Positions 16,395 through 25,529 of a stretch of 64,000 nt of DNA are shown here, piece by piece; the stretch's first letter is position 1; the number at the start of each line of letters is the position of its first letter. The stretch lies in NCBI GenBank assembly GCA_036946415.1, contig JAQIJD010000013.1, forward strand, positions 13,560 to 77,559, read 5' to 3'. This DNA comes from Sphingomonas_Q fennica_A. GTDB taxonomy: Bacteria > Pseudomonadota > Alphaproteobacteria > Sphingomonadales > Sphingomonadaceae. The notes beneath the pieces are model-generated. The model did not search any database, had not been told where the DNA came from, and saw only the letters and a list, made by a program, of their open reading frames with translations. The position numbers and the translations under genes are program-made.

Positions 16395-17042
16395 ATGCCG
16401 CCGGTCGTCACCGCCTTCGCCGCCTCGCCCGATCGCGGGCGCGGCCTGGCGCGCGACATGGCGGTGCGCTGGGCGCTGGAGGAGGTCGGCCAGCCCTACG
16501 CCGTGCGCCTCCTCTCCTTCGCCGATCTCAAGGCGCCCGCCCACCGCGCGCTCCAGCCTTTCGGCCAGATCCCGACCTATCAGGACGGCGCGCTGGCGCT
16601 GTTCGAATCGGGGGCGATCGTCCTCCACATCGCCGGCGAATATCCCGGCCTCCCCGCCGGTCCCGTCGCCCGCGCCTGGGCGTTCGCCGCCGTCGCCACC
16701 GTCGAACCGCCGATCGTCGAGCGCAGCATGGCGCTCCTCACCGAAGCCGACCGCCCGTGGCACGCCGATCGCCTGCCGCTGCTCGAGGCGCGCATCGCCA
16801 CCCGCCTCGCCGATCTCGCCGCGCATCTCGGCGGGTCGCCGTGGCTCGACGGCGCCTTCTCCGCCGGCGACCTGATGATGATCGCGGTCCTCCGCCGCCT
16901 CGCCGGCTCGGGCCTGCTCGAAGCGCAGCCGGCGCTCGCCGCTTATGTCGCCCGTGGCGAGGCCCGCCCCGCCTTCACCCGCGCCTTCGCCGCCCAGCGC
17001 GCGGTGTATGAGGCGAGCGGCCAGCCCGGCCCCGCCCGATAA
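16395..17042 (+). CDS. glutathione S-transferase family protein
   Basis: 215 aa. N-terminal thioredoxin-like domain with VRWALEEVGQPYAVRLLSF, the cis-proline region FGQIPTYQDGALALFESGAIVLHIA, then an alpha-helical C-terminal domain (WLDGAFSAGDLMMIAVLRRL). Detoxification or ring-opening roles are possible; substrate unknown. Its last ~57 bp are repeated downstream in a 160-bp tandem duplication. Confidence 0.9.
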   Translation: MPPVVTAFAASPDRGRGLARDMAVRWALEEVGQPYAVRLLSFADLKAPAHRALQPFGQIPTYQDGALALFESGAIVLHIAGEYPGLPAGPVARAWAFAAVATVEPPIVERSMALLTEADRPWHADRLPLLEARIATRLADLAAHLGGSPWLDGAFSAGDLMMIAVLRRLAGSGLLEAQPALAAYVARGEARPAFTRAFAAQRAVYEASGQPGPAR

Positions 17043-17305
17043 GATGCGCAGACCCCACACCCCCCGCGGAGCGGCATCACCGATCCGCCAGCATGTCGCC
17101 GGCCACGCCGCCGCTCCCCGCGCAACACCTCCGCGTCTCCGCGCTTTCGCCGCCCAGCGCGCGGTGTTCGAGGCGGACGGCCAGCCCGGCCCCGTCCGAT
17201 AAGATGCGAGGGCCCCAATCCCCCCGCGAAGCGGCATCACCGATCCGCGAGCCGTTCGCCGGCCACCCCGCTGCGTCCCGCGCAGCACCTCCGCGTCTCC
17301 GCGTC
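16986..17305. repeat. 160-bp tandem duplication (two copies) covering the GST 3' end
   Basis: Copy 1 at 16986-17145 and copy 2 at 17146-17305 are in register over their length, with scattered substitutions. TTCGCCGCCCAGCGCGCGGTG begins each copy and CACCTCCGCGTCTCCGCG lies near each end. Copy 2 recreates a pseudo-3'-end of the GST including a GATAAGATGCG after the stop. Confidence 0.8.
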
Positions 17306-17334
17306 TCCGCGCGAACGAACCCTCTCGAAACCGC

Positions 17335-17721
17335 TCACCCCGCCGCGTGGCAGCAGATGCACAGCTTGTTGCCATCGGGATCGCGCACATAGGCCCCGTA
17401 ATAATCGGGGTGATAATGCGGCCGCAGCGCCGGCGGCCCCTCGCCGGTGCCGCCCAGCCCGATCGCCAGCGCGTGCCATTCGTCCACCGTCGCCCGGTCG
17501 CCGGCCTGAAACGCCACCATCTGCCCGTTGCCGGCCGAAGGCGCCGCCCCGTCGAACGGCCGCGTGACGATGAACAGCGGCCGGTCGGCGGCGGGATGCT
17601 TCCACCCCGCCCAATCCGCATCGGCGAACTTCATCGTCAGGCCCAGCCGCGCCAGCAGCGGCGCATAGAAGCGGCACGCCCGGTCAACGTCCGCCACCCC
17701 CACCGTCATGTGCGAATACAT
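17335..17721 (-). CDS. VOC (glyoxalase-like) family protein
   Basis: 128 aa. MTVGVADVDRACRFYAPLLARLGL at the N-terminus and YHPDYYGAYVRDPDGNKLC at the C-terminus are the paired beta-alpha-beta-beta-beta modules of the vicinal oxygen chelate family. Conserved metal-type residues are visible (His in SHMTVG; Glu not clear). Lies 10 bp after the quinone oxidoreductase, probably one transcript. Confidence 0.88.
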   Translation of the reverse strand: MYSHMTVGVADVDRACRFYAPLLARLGLTMKFADADWAGWKHPAADRPLFIVTRPFDGAAPSAGNGQMVAFQAGDRATVDEWHALAIGLGGTGEGPPALRPHYHPDYYGAYVRDPDGNKLCICCHAAG

Positions 17722-17731
17722 GGACACCCCC

Positions 17732-18715
17732 TCAGGGCAGCAGCACCGTCGATCCCACCGTCCGCCGCGCCTCCAGCGCGCGATGCGCCTCGGCCACGTC
17801 GCGCAGCGCGAAGCGCTGGGCGATCTCGATCGGCACCGAGCCGTCCGCCAGCCGCGCGAACAGCGCATCGGCCAGCGCCTGCAATTCCGCCCGCGTCGCC
17901 GCATAGTCGAACAGCGACGGGCGCGTCACGAACAGCGAGCCCGCCCGCAGCAGATCGAGCGCGGAGAAGGGCGGCACCGCGCCGCTGGCATTGCCGTAGG
18001 TGACGATCAGGCCGCGCTTGGCCGTCGCCGCCAGCGATGCCGCCCAGCTCGCCGCCCCCACGCCGTCCAGCACCACCTCGGCGCCGCGCCCGTCGGTCAG
18101 GTCGCGCACCTGCTCCGCCAGCGTGTCGAGCGGCCCGCTCAGCACCCGCTCCGCCCCCAGCGCCTCGACCCGCGCCGCCTTGGCGGCATCGCCGACATGG
18201 CCGATCACCCGCGCGCCGATCGCCGCCGCCCACGGCACCAGGATCGATCCCACCCCGCCGGCCGCGGCGTGGACCAGCACCGTCATGCCGCGATCGATCT
18301 TCCCGCAGGGGCCGATCAGGAAGGCGGCGGTCAGCCCCTTCAGCATCGCCGCGGCGGCGGTGTCCATGTCGATGCCGTCGGGCAGGTGGATCAGGTGGCG
18401 CGCCGGCACGTTGCGCGCGCTGGCATAAGCCCCGGTCGGCGCGGTGGCATAGGCGACCCGGTCGCCGGGCGCGAACCCCGTCACGTCCGGCCCCACCGCC
18501 TCCACCACGCCCGCCGCCTCGCCGCCCAGCGGCACCGGGCGGACCGGCGAGGGATAGAGGCCCGATCGGTGATAGGTATCGATGAAATTGAGGCCGACCG
18601 CGCGTTGCCGCACCTGCACCTCGCCCGATCCGGGCGGCGCCAGACGCACCGCTTCCTCGGTCAGCATCTCCGGGCCGCCATGGTCCCGCGCCACGATGCG
18701 ATAGTCTTCGCTCAT
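17732..18715 (-). CDS. quinone oxidoreductase, zinc-independent MDR family
   Basis: 327 aa. NADPH:quinone reductase-type protein. It has the N-terminal GroES-like domain with VGLNFIDTYHRSGLYP and the Rossmann domain with TVLVHAAAGGVGSILVPWA (AxGGVG NADPH loop) and VVLDGVG. Zinc ligands are absent, as in Qor. Start at MSEDYRIV with a GGGAGGA site. Confidence 0.9.
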   Translation of the reverse strand: MSEDYRIVARDHGGPEMLTEEAVRLAPPGSGEVQVRQRAVGLNFIDTYHRSGLYPSPVRPVPLGGEAAGVVEAVGPDVTGFAPGDRVAYATAPTGAYASARNVPARHLIHLPDGIDMDTAAAAMLKGLTAAFLIGPCGKIDRGMTVLVHAAAGGVGSILVPWAAAIGARVIGHVGDAAKAARVEALGAERVLSGPLDTLAEQVRDLTDGRGAEVVLDGVGAASWAASLAATAKRGLIVTYGNASGAVPPFSALDLLRAGSLFVTRPSLFDYAATRAELQALADALFARLADGSVPIEIAQRFALRDVAEAHRALEARRTVGSTVLLP

Positions 18716-18832
18716 CCGATCCTCCCGGCCCGCCGTCAGGCACAACCTAGCGGATCGAACGGCAACGCCAACCTCCGTTCGCCCCGAGCGCAGTCGAGGG
18801 GCACGCGATCCAGCCGCGCGCCCCCCATGCCG

Positions 18833-19693
18833 TCAGTCGCGGAAGACCACGGTCTTGGAACCGTTCAGCAGCACCCGGTCCTCCAGCTGCCACTTCACCG
18901 CCCGCGCCAGCACGCGGCGCTCGATGTCCCGGCCCTTGCGGACGAGGTCGTCGGGCGTGTCGGCGTGGGTGATATGCTCCACGTCCTGCGCGATGATCGG
19001 CCCCTCGTCGAGGTCCGCCGTCACATAGTGGCTGGTCGCGCCGATCATCTTCACGCCGCGCTCGAACGCCTGGTGATAGGGCTTGGCGCCCTTGAAGCCC
19101 GGCAGGAAGCTGTGGTGGATGTTGATGCAGCGGCCCGACAGGAAGCCCGCCAGATCGTCCGACAGGATCTGCATGTAGCGGGCGAGGACGACCAGTTCGG
19201 CCCCCGTCTCGTTGACCACCTGCTTGATCTTCGCTTCCTGTGCCGCCTTCTCGCCCTTCACCATGGGGAAGTGGTGGTAGGGAATGTCGCCGATCAGGGA
19301 GATGTTCAGCACCTCCTTCGGATGGTTGCCGATGATGCCGACCACTTCCATGTTCAGTTCGCCCAGGCGGTAGCGATAGAGCAGGTCGCCCAGGCAATGG
19401 TCGAACTTGGAGACCATCAGGATCACCTTGGTCTTCTGGTCGACGGGCTTCAGCTTCCAGGTCATCTTGTGCTCGTCGGCCAGCGCCGCGACGCGGCCGT
19501 GCAGCGCCTGCGCGGCCGATGCCTCGCCATCCAGATCGAACATCACGCGCATGAAGAAATTGCCGGTCTCGGTATCGTCGAACTGCTGGGCGTCGCGGAT
19601 GTTGCCGTGCGCCTCGGCGATCAGCCCGGTCACGGCGGCAACCAGGCCCGGCTTGTCCACGCACGAAAGCGTCAGGATATGCGATGTCTTCAC
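18833..19693 (-). CDS. purU: formyltetrahydrofolate deformylase
   Basis: 286 aa with an N-terminal ACT domain (ILTLSCVDKPGLVAAVTGLI) and a formyltransferase-fold catalytic domain (VSKFDHCLGDLLYR, YMQILSD, NIHHSFLPGFKGAKPYHQA with the catalytic Asn/His, and ITH...D). Hydrolyses 10-formyl-THF to formate and THF. GTG start at 19693 with a GGGAGGA site gives the usual length. It is divergent from ligM, which makes methyl-THF, so THF recycling during aromatic demethylation is the likely link. Confidence 0.95.
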   Translation of the reverse strand: MKTSHILTLSCVDKPGLVAAVTGLIAEAHGNIRDAQQFDDTETGNFFMRVMFDLDGEASAAQALHGRVAALADEHKMTWKLKPVDQKTKVILMVSKFDHCLGDLLYRYRLGELNMEVVGIIGNHPKEVLNISLIGDIPYHHFPMVKGEKAAQEAKIKQVVNETGAELVVLARYMQILSDDLAGFLSGRCINIHHSFLPGFKGAKPYHQAFERGVKMIGATSHYVTADLDEGPIIAQDVEHITHADTPDDLVRKGRDIERRVLARAVKWQLEDRVLLNGSKTVVFRD

Positions 19694-19973
19694 GGATGTG
19701 TCCTCCCCACGGTTGTGAACATGGCCGGCCTGATAACCCGCCTCTGCCCGCCCCCATAGCAAAAAGCAGGGGCGTTGAAAATCGTTTGTGTTGCATACCA
19801 AAACTGTGGCAAAGGATCGGTGCCCGGGGGGCGGAACGGCTCAGGCGTGCCCCGCGCCGGACGATCTCCCCGGCCGGTCTCGCGCCGCACCCGCGGCATC
19901 CGCTAGGATGCTACCGGAGGCGACTCGGCGCCGAGACCGGTCACCCCGTCTGACGAGAGAGGATGCATCCCTG
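19694..19973. promoter_or_regulatory. purU-ligM divergent intergenic region
   Basis: 280 bp between two divergent starts must hold both promoters. A locally AT-richer stretch (TTGAAAATCGTTTGTGTTGCATACC at about 19775-19799) stands out in the GC-rich background. No clean -35/-10 pair or palindrome can be assigned. Confidence 0.4.
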
Positions 19974-21377
19974 ATGTCGAACCTGGAACAAGTGCTGGCC
20001 GCCGCCGGCAACCCCGTCCACATGCTGCGCAATTCGCAGATCGGCGCCTACATCTATCCGGTGGTCGCGCCCGAGTTCCACAACTGGCGCAACGAACAGT
20101 GGGCCTGGCAGCACAGCGCGGTGCTGTTCGACCAGTCGCACCACATGGTCGATCTCTACATCCGCGGCAAGGATGCGCTGAAGCTCATCAGCGACACCGC
20201 GATCAACTCGACCAAGAACTTCAAGATCAACCAGGCCAAGCAATATGTGCCGACGACGCCTTACGGCCATGTCATCGGCGACGGCATCCTGTTCTACCTG
20301 GCCGAGGAAGAGTTCGTCTACGTCGGCCGCGCGCCGGCCGCCAACTGGCTGCGCTATCATGGCGAGACCGGCGGCTATGACGTCGATATCGTCGTCGACG
20401 ATCGCTCGCCCTCGCGCCCGATGGGCAAGCCCGTCAACCGCATCTCGTGGCGCTTCCAGATCCAGGGCCCGAACGCCTGGCCGATCATCGAGAAGCTGAA
20501 CGGCGGCCCGGTCGAGCAGCTCCGTTTCTTCAACATGAGCGAGATCACCATCGCCGGCCGCAAGGTGCGCGTGCTGCGTCACGGCATGGCGGGTGCGCCC
20601 GGCCTCGAGCTGTGGGGCCCTTATGCCGAGCAGGAGGAGATTCGCGCCGCGATCCTCGAGGCGGGCAAGGAATTCGGCCTGGTCCCCGTCGGCAGCCGCG
20701 CCTATCCGTCCAACACGCTGGAATCCGGCTGGATCCCCTCGCCGCTCCCCGCCATCTACACCGGCGAGAAGCTGAAGGCCTATCGCGAGTGGCTGCCCGC
20801 CGACAGCTATGAGGCGACCGGCGGTCTCGGCGGTTCGTTCGTGTCCGAGAATATCGAGGATTATTACGTCAACCCGTACGAGATCGGCTACGGCCCGTTC
20901 GTGAAGTTCGATCACGACTTCCACGGCCGCGAGGCGCTCGAAGCGCTCGCCAAGGACCAGCAGCGCCACAAGGTGACGCTGGCCTGGTCGGGCGAGGACA
21001 TGGCGAAGATCTACGCCTCGCTGTTCACCGCCGGGCATGGCGAGACCTACAAGTTCTTCGACCTGCCGCTCGCCAACTATGCCTCGTCCAACTACGATGC
21101 GGTCGTGAACACGAACGGCGACGTCGTCGGCGTGTCGATGTTCACCGGCTACAGCTGGAACGAGAAGTCGGCGCTGTCGCTCGCCACCGTCAAGCCCGAG
21201 ATCAAGGTCGGTGACGACGTCAAGGTCGTCTGGGGCGAAGAGAATGGCGGCACCAAGAAGACCACGGTCGAGCCGCACAAGCAGCTCGACGTCAACGCCA
21301 TCGTCTCGCCGGTGCCTTACTCCAAGGTCGCCCGCGAGGAATATGAAGGCGGCTGGCGCCTGACCGCCAACGCCTGA
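19974..21377 (+). CDS. ligM: THF-dependent vanillate/3-O-methylgallate O-demethylase
   Basis: 467 aa, GcvT/aminomethyltransferase fold. It closely resembles the sphingomonad LigM as I remember it: MLRNSQIGAYIYPVV, HHMVDLYIRGKDALKL, YGHVIGDGILFYLAEEEFVYVGR, GSRAYPSNTLESGWIPSP and WGEENGGTKKTTVEPHKQ. The enzyme moves the methyl group of vanillate or 3-O-methylgallate to THF, giving protocatechuate or gallate plus 5-methyl-THF. The related DesA (syringate) is the main alternative. Start at MSNLEQ with a GAGAGGA site. Followed by a strong terminator. Confidence 0.88.
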   Translation: MSNLEQVLAAAGNPVHMLRNSQIGAYIYPVVAPEFHNWRNEQWAWQHSAVLFDQSHHMVDLYIRGKDALKLISDTAINSTKNFKINQAKQYVPTTPYGHVIGDGILFYLAEEEFVYVGRAPAANWLRYHGETGGYDVDIVVDDRSPSRPMGKPVNRISWRFQIQGPNAWPIIEKLNGGPVEQLRFFNMSEITIAGRKVRVLRHGMAGAPGLELWGPYAEQEEIRAAILEAGKEFGLVPVGSRAYPSNTLESGWIPSPLPAIYTGEKLKAYREWLPADSYEATGGLGGSFVSENIEDYYVNPYEIGYGPFVKFDHDFHGREALEALAKDQQRHKVTLAWSGEDMAKIYASLFTAGHGETYKFFDLPLANYASSNYDAVVNTNGDVVGVSMFTGYSWNEKSALSLATVKPEIKVGDDVKVVWGEENGGTKKTTVEPHKQLDVNAIVSPVPYSKVAREEYEGGWRLTANA

Positions 21378-21423
21378 TCCGGCACGGGCCGCCCGGCGAG
21401 GGCGGCCCGATGGCGATACGAAA

Positions 21424-21455
21424 GGGGCGGGCTGCTGCGGCGGCCCGCCCTTTTT
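21424..21455 (+). terminator. rho-independent terminator after ligM
   Basis: Stem GGGGCGGGC...GCCCGCCC with a short GC loop followed by TTTTT at 21451-21455. Confidence 0.85.
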
Positions 21456-21523
21456 CTTGCCGGGCGCCCTTTATCCTTGGCGAAACCACCCCAACTCTTG
21501 ACTAGATTCGGCCGGCAAATCGG

Positions 21524-22309
21524 TCAATGCTCCCACTTTAGGCCTGACACATCAAACTCGAATTGCGGATCGCCAGCATTATACATAGTCTTCTCCAGAA
21601 GAAGTTTCTTGGAATTTTTAAGCTTTCCTATAAAGCGCTTCGCTCCGACAACGAAGATGGTATCACTGCTATTATCGGCCGGTCCGTTAAAGCTGATCCG
21701 CTCCGGCGAGCCCGTATCAAATCGAACCATTCCGCTGCACCCTTCGTAAGACGGACACATGAGCTGTCCGGAACTCACCGTGAACACGACATCTGTCCCG
21801 CTTGAGGGCATTCGACGAACGGTCATCCTCATGGTCGTCTCCGCGTCATATGGCGAATCTTGACGGATGGAATTGGTGCTGGTCGTCGTGGCAAAATATG
21901 ACTTTCCGCCATGCATCTTATCTTCGTCTTCGGAATAGGACCAAGGGCTTGACGGCTGGCTTACGCCAGCTGACGCGTCGCTACCCATGCCAGCCGGTTC
22001 ACCACGATCATCGAGCGTATTCACGGCGTCGGTTGCCGCATTTGGTTCACTCAAGTTCTCCGAGCTTGCGGATACAAGCGACGTATCCGTTTTTTGGCTG
22101 CCACCAGAAATCGCTATCATGACAATAAAGAACAGGACTATCGCGAGGGCGATTCCAACCTTCCGCCCAGCCTTGCCACCTCGCTTGGCGTTATCCTGCT
22201 GCGGCTCGCTATTCTGCTTTATTTGAGCTGTTACGGCTTGCGATGCGCCGCAGTTACTGCAAAATTTGGAATCAGTCGCTATACTCGCATTGCACTGACT
22301 ACATATCAT
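21524..22309 (-). CDS. zinc-ribbon membrane protein of unknown function (lower GC)
   Basis: 261 aa. N-terminal zinc ribbon CSQCNASIATDSKFCSNCG (two CxxC), a basic linker with KRGGKAGRK, one membrane helix (VGIALAIVLFFIVMIAI), a Ser/Thr/Asp-rich linker and a C-terminal beta-rich extracytoplasmic domain. That domain carries WSYSEDEDKM, CPSYEGC (a probable disulfide) and RFDTGS. Base composition is clearly more AT-rich than neighbours, pointing to acquisition. An IS element lies 90 bp upstream. No function assigned. Confidence 0.75.
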   Translation of the reverse strand: MICSQCNASIATDSKFCSNCGASQAVTAQIKQNSEPQQDNAKRGGKAGRKVGIALAIVLFFIVMIAISGGSQKTDTSLVSASSENLSEPNAATDAVNTLDDRGEPAGMGSDASAGVSQPSSPWSYSEDEDKMHGGKSYFATTTSTNSIRQDSPYDAETTMRMTVRRMPSSGTDVVFTVSSGQLMCPSYEGCSGMVRFDTGSPERISFNGPADNSSDTIFVVGAKRFIGKLKNSKKLLLEKTMYNAGDPQFEFDVSGLKWEH

Positions 22310-22397
22310 CTCATCTCCCCCCTCACTTTTGGCTGAATAGAACCATACGATGTGGAAGGAGCGGAAGTCCATCCGAACAACATTCGGATTAGGCCGC

Positions 22398-23228
22398 GTC
22401 TGCATTTAGAGGATTCCGTTTAGCTGGAAGTTCTGATTCAAGGCTGGTGAAGGAGCCGGTCGATGAGCAGACGGACGCTGACGGATGAGCAATGGGATCG
22501 GATCGCTGGGTATCTTCCCGGTCGGGAAGGGACGCGGGGGCGCAGCGGCGTGGACAATCGGCTGTTTGTGGACGCGATCCTGTGGATGGCAGGCAATGCG
22601 GCGCGCTGGCGTGATCTGCCGGAGGTGTTCGGCAAGTGGACAGGGGTGCATGCGCGGTTCCGGCGCTGGTCGCATGCCGGTGTTTGGGAACGGCTTTTTC
22701 AGAGCCTGGCCGACACGCCGGACTTCGAATACGTCCTGATCGACAGCACCATCTCGAAGGCCCATGCCGATGCCAGCGGCGCAAAAGGGGGGCTGAAGCT
22801 GCCGCGATCGGCCGGTCCCGTGGTGGTCTGACAACCAAACTGCATGCCGCGGTGGATGCTATCGGCCTGCCGATCCGCATTCATCCGACGCCGGGGCAAT
22901 GGGGCGACCGTCCGCAGGCCGAGGTGCTGCTGGCGGGCCTGAAGGGCGTCGGCCACGTCATCGCCGACGCCGCCTATGACGCCGATCCGCTACGCGCCTT
23001 CATCACCGACAGTCTCGGTGCGACCGCGCATATCAAGTCCAACCCCAGCCGAACGGCAAAGCCTCCCATCGACTGGCGCCTCTACAAGGAACGCCATCAG
23101 GTTGAGTGCTTCTTCAACAAGCTCAAACGCTTCAGACGGATCGCCCTGCGCTGCGAGAAGACCATTTCCGCCTTCATGGGCTTCGTCCATCTCGCATGCG
23201 CCATGATCTGGCTCCGCTAAATGCAGAC
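22398..23228 (+). mobile_element. IS5-family insertion sequence (~831 bp)
   Basis: The ends share an inverted repeat: GTCTGCATTTAG at 22398-22409 and its complement CTAAATGCAGAC at 23217-23228, continuing imperfectly inward. The single transposase spans two frames. Size and layout fit the IS427/IS1031-type groups. A target duplication is not obvious, so the exact ends are uncertain by a few bases. It stands upstream of the zinc-ribbon gene and could affect its promoter. Confidence 0.85.
22463..23220 (+). CDS. IS5-family DDE transposase (two frames, programmed -1 shift)
   Basis: First frame 22463-22831: LTDEQWDRIAGYLPGR, NRLFVDAILWMAGN and DSTISKAHAD (first catalytic Asp). Second frame to 23220: TKLHAAVDAIGLPIR, VIADAAYDADPLR (second Asp) and YKERHQVECFFNKLKRFRRIA (catalytic Glu region). 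The frames join by -1 slippage on AAAAGGGGGG at 22783-22792, giving ~252 aa. Direction is opposite to the +1 breaks elsewhere in the window, which supports a real programmed shift. Confidence 0.88.
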
Positions 23229-23282
23229 AATGCCTAAAGCCATGGATGCAATTAACCCCCGCCTCTGCTAAAGCAGCGCCCC

Positions 23283-23945
23283 ATGACCGACATCGATCGC
23301 CCCATCCTCACCCCCCCGGACGGCCACAAAAAGGTGCTGCTCCACAGCTGCTGCGCGCCCTGTTCCGGCGAGGTGATGGAGGCGATGACGGCGAGCGGGA
23401 TCGACTATACGATCTTCTTCTACAACCCGAACATCCACCCGCGGGAGGAGTATCTGCTCCGCAAGGACGAGAATATCCGCTTCGCCGAGACGCATGACGT
23501 GCCCTTCGTCGATGCCGATTACGATACCGCCAATTGGTTCAAGCGCGCCCGCGGGCTGGAGCAGGAGCCGGAGCGCGGCGCGCGCTGCACGATGTGCTTC
23601 GACATGCGGTTCGAACGCACCGCCCTCTACGCGCACGAACATGGCTTCCCCGTCATCACCTCCTCGCTCGGCATCTCGCGCTGGAAGAACATGGCGCAGA
23701 TCAACGATTGCGGGGAGCGCGCCGCCAGCCACTATCCCGACATCGCCTATTGGACGTTCAACTGGCGCAAGGGCGGCGGCGCTGCGCGGATGATCGAAAT
23801 CTCCAAGCGCGAGCATTTCTACCAGCAGGAATATTGCGGCTGCGTCTATTCGCTGCGCGATACCAACGCCCACCGCGTCTCGCAGGGGCGCGAGGAGATC
23901 CGCATCGGCGAACTCTATTATGGCGACACCCCCGCCGCCGGCTGA
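23283..23945 (+). CDS. queH: epoxyqueuosine reductase QueH
   Basis: 220 aa. Last step of queuosine tRNA modification, an iron-sulfur enzyme replacing QueG. Diagnostic cysteines are HSCCAPCSGE at the N-terminus, ARCTMCFDMR in the middle and QQEYCGCVYS near the C-terminus. SSLGISRWKN and FNWRKGGG also match. Start at MTDIDRP; the neighbour GNAT follows by 4 bp. Confidence 0.95.
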   Translation: MTDIDRPILTPPDGHKKVLLHSCCAPCSGEVMEAMTASGIDYTIFFYNPNIHPREEYLLRKDENIRFAETHDVPFVDADYDTANWFKRARGLEQEPERGARCTMCFDMRFERTALYAHEHGFPVITSSLGISRWKNMAQINDCGERAASHYPDIAYWTFNWRKGGGAARMIEISKREHFYQQEYCGCVYSLRDTNAHRVSQGREEIRIGELYYGDTPAAG

Positions 23946-23949
23946 CGCG

Positions 23950-24474
23950 ATGCTCCTCCGCCCCGCCCGCCCCGCGGACGCCTGGCCGCTGGCTGCGCTC
24001 AAGCGCGACACTTTCCGCGAGACGTTCGTCGAGGGTTTCGCCATCCCCTATCCCGCGGACGAGCTGGCGCTGTTCGAGGCGGCGGCCTACTCCCCCGCCG
24101 CCGTCGCCGCCGAACTGGCCGATCCCGGAACCGCGCAATGGGTTGTGGAGGCGGCGGACGGCGCGCTCATGGGCTATGCCAAGGCCGGCGCCTGCACGCT
24201 GCCTCACCCGGATGTCGCGCCCGGTGCGGCCGAACTGAAGCAACTCTATCTGCGCGATGCGGCGCAGGGCCGCGGCCTCGGCCTCGCGCTGTTCGATACG
24301 GCGATGGCGCATCTTGCCGCCGCCCGGCCGGGGCCGGTGTGGCTCGGCGTCTGGTCTGGCAATTTCCGCGCGCAGACCTTCTACACCGATCGCGGCTTCG
24401 CCCCCGCCGGCACCTACCGCTTCAAGGTCGGGCGGACGTGGGAGGACGAGGAATATATCTTCCGCCGGGGCTGA
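23950..24474 (+). CDS. GNAT family N-acetyltransferase
   Basis: 174 aa from MLLRPARPAD. The acetyl-CoA loop is LKQLYLRDAAQGRGLGLALFD (RGxGxG-type) and the C-terminal strand LGVWSGNFRAQTFYTDRGF is typical. Substrate unknown. An upstream ATG at 23920 overlaps queH and is less likely. Co-transcribed with queH by spacing. Confidence 0.88.
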   Translation: MLLRPARPADAWPLAALKRDTFRETFVEGFAIPYPADELALFEAAAYSPAAVAAELADPGTAQWVVEAADGALMGYAKAGACTLPHPDVAPGAAELKQLYLRDAAQGRGLGLALFDTAMAHLAAARPGPVWLGVWSGNFRAQTFYTDRGFAPAGTYRFKVGRTWEDEEYIFRRG

Positions 24475-24478
24475 CCGA

Positions 24479-24703
<225 letters not shown>

Positions 24704-24715
24704 GCTCCCTCGTCC

Positions 24716-25438
24716 TCAGTACATATGCTGGCCGCCGTTGATCGACAGCGTCGATCCGGTGACGAAGCCCGCATCCTCCGAACAGAGGAAGGCCACGCCG
24801 CGCGCGATCTCGTGCGCCTGCCCCAGCCGGCCGACCGGCACCTTGGCGACGATCTTGGCCAGCACGTCGGCCGGCACCGCCGCCACCATGTCGGTATCGA
24901 TATAGCCCGGCGCGATCGCATTCACGGTGATGCCGAAGCGCGCGCCTTCCTGCGCCAGCGCCTTGGTGAAGCCGTGGATGCCGGACTTGGCGGCGGCATA
25001 GTTCACCTGTCCGTATTGGCCGGCCTGCCCGTTGATCGAACCGATGTTGACGATCCGGCCGAAGCCGCGGTCCTTCATGCCCGAAAAGGTCGCCTTGGCC
25101 ATGTTGAAGCAGCCGCCGAGGTTGGTGTCGATCACCGCCTTCCAAGCCTCGTAGCTCATCTTCAGGAGCGTGCCGTCGCGGGTGATGCCGGCATTGTTGA
25201 CGACGATGTCGACCGGGCCGAGATCGGCCTCGACCTGCTTCACGCCCGCCGCGCACGCCTCATGGTCGGACACGTCCCAGGCATAGGCCTTGATGCCCGT
25301 GCGATCGGTGAAGGCGGCAGCGCGCTCGGCATTGCCGGCATAATTGGCCGCCACCGTCACTCCCTGTTCCTGCAAGGCGAGGCTGATCGCCTCGCCGATG
25401 CCACGGGTGCCGCCGGTGACGATCGCTACTCGGGCCAT
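24716..25438 (-). CDS. phbB: acetoacetyl-CoA reductase
   Basis: 240 aa SDR. GGTRGIGEAIS NADPH motif, NNAGITRDGTLLKMS, the catalytic Ser/Tyr/Lys in NIGSINGQ...GQVNYAAAKSG and APGYIDTDMV are PhaB hallmarks. Reduces acetoacetyl-CoA to (R)-3-hydroxybutyryl-CoA for polyhydroxybutyrate. No phaA or synthase gene is adjacent. Strong GGAGAGGAG site. Confidence 0.92.
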   Translation of the reverse strand: MARVAIVTGGTRGIGEAISLALQEQGVTVAANYAGNAERAAAFTDRTGIKAYAWDVSDHEACAAGVKQVEADLGPVDIVVNNAGITRDGTLLKMSYEAWKAVIDTNLGGCFNMAKATFSGMKDRGFGRIVNIGSINGQAGQYGQVNYAAAKSGIHGFTKALAQEGARFGITVNAIAPGYIDTDMVAAVPADVLAKIVAKVPVGRLGQAHEIARGVAFLCSEDAGFVTGSTLSINGGQHMY

Positions 25439-25529
25439 GGACTGTCTCCTCTCCGCTCTGGTCGTTGCGCACATGTAAGCACTGAACGGCGCACGCGGGA
25501 AGCGGGTCCGTTGCAAAGGATTGCGATCG

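Noticed and set aside
19775..19803. ligM -35/-10 promoter
   Set aside because: TTGAAA is present but the spacing to any -10-like hexamer is wrong (13 bp).
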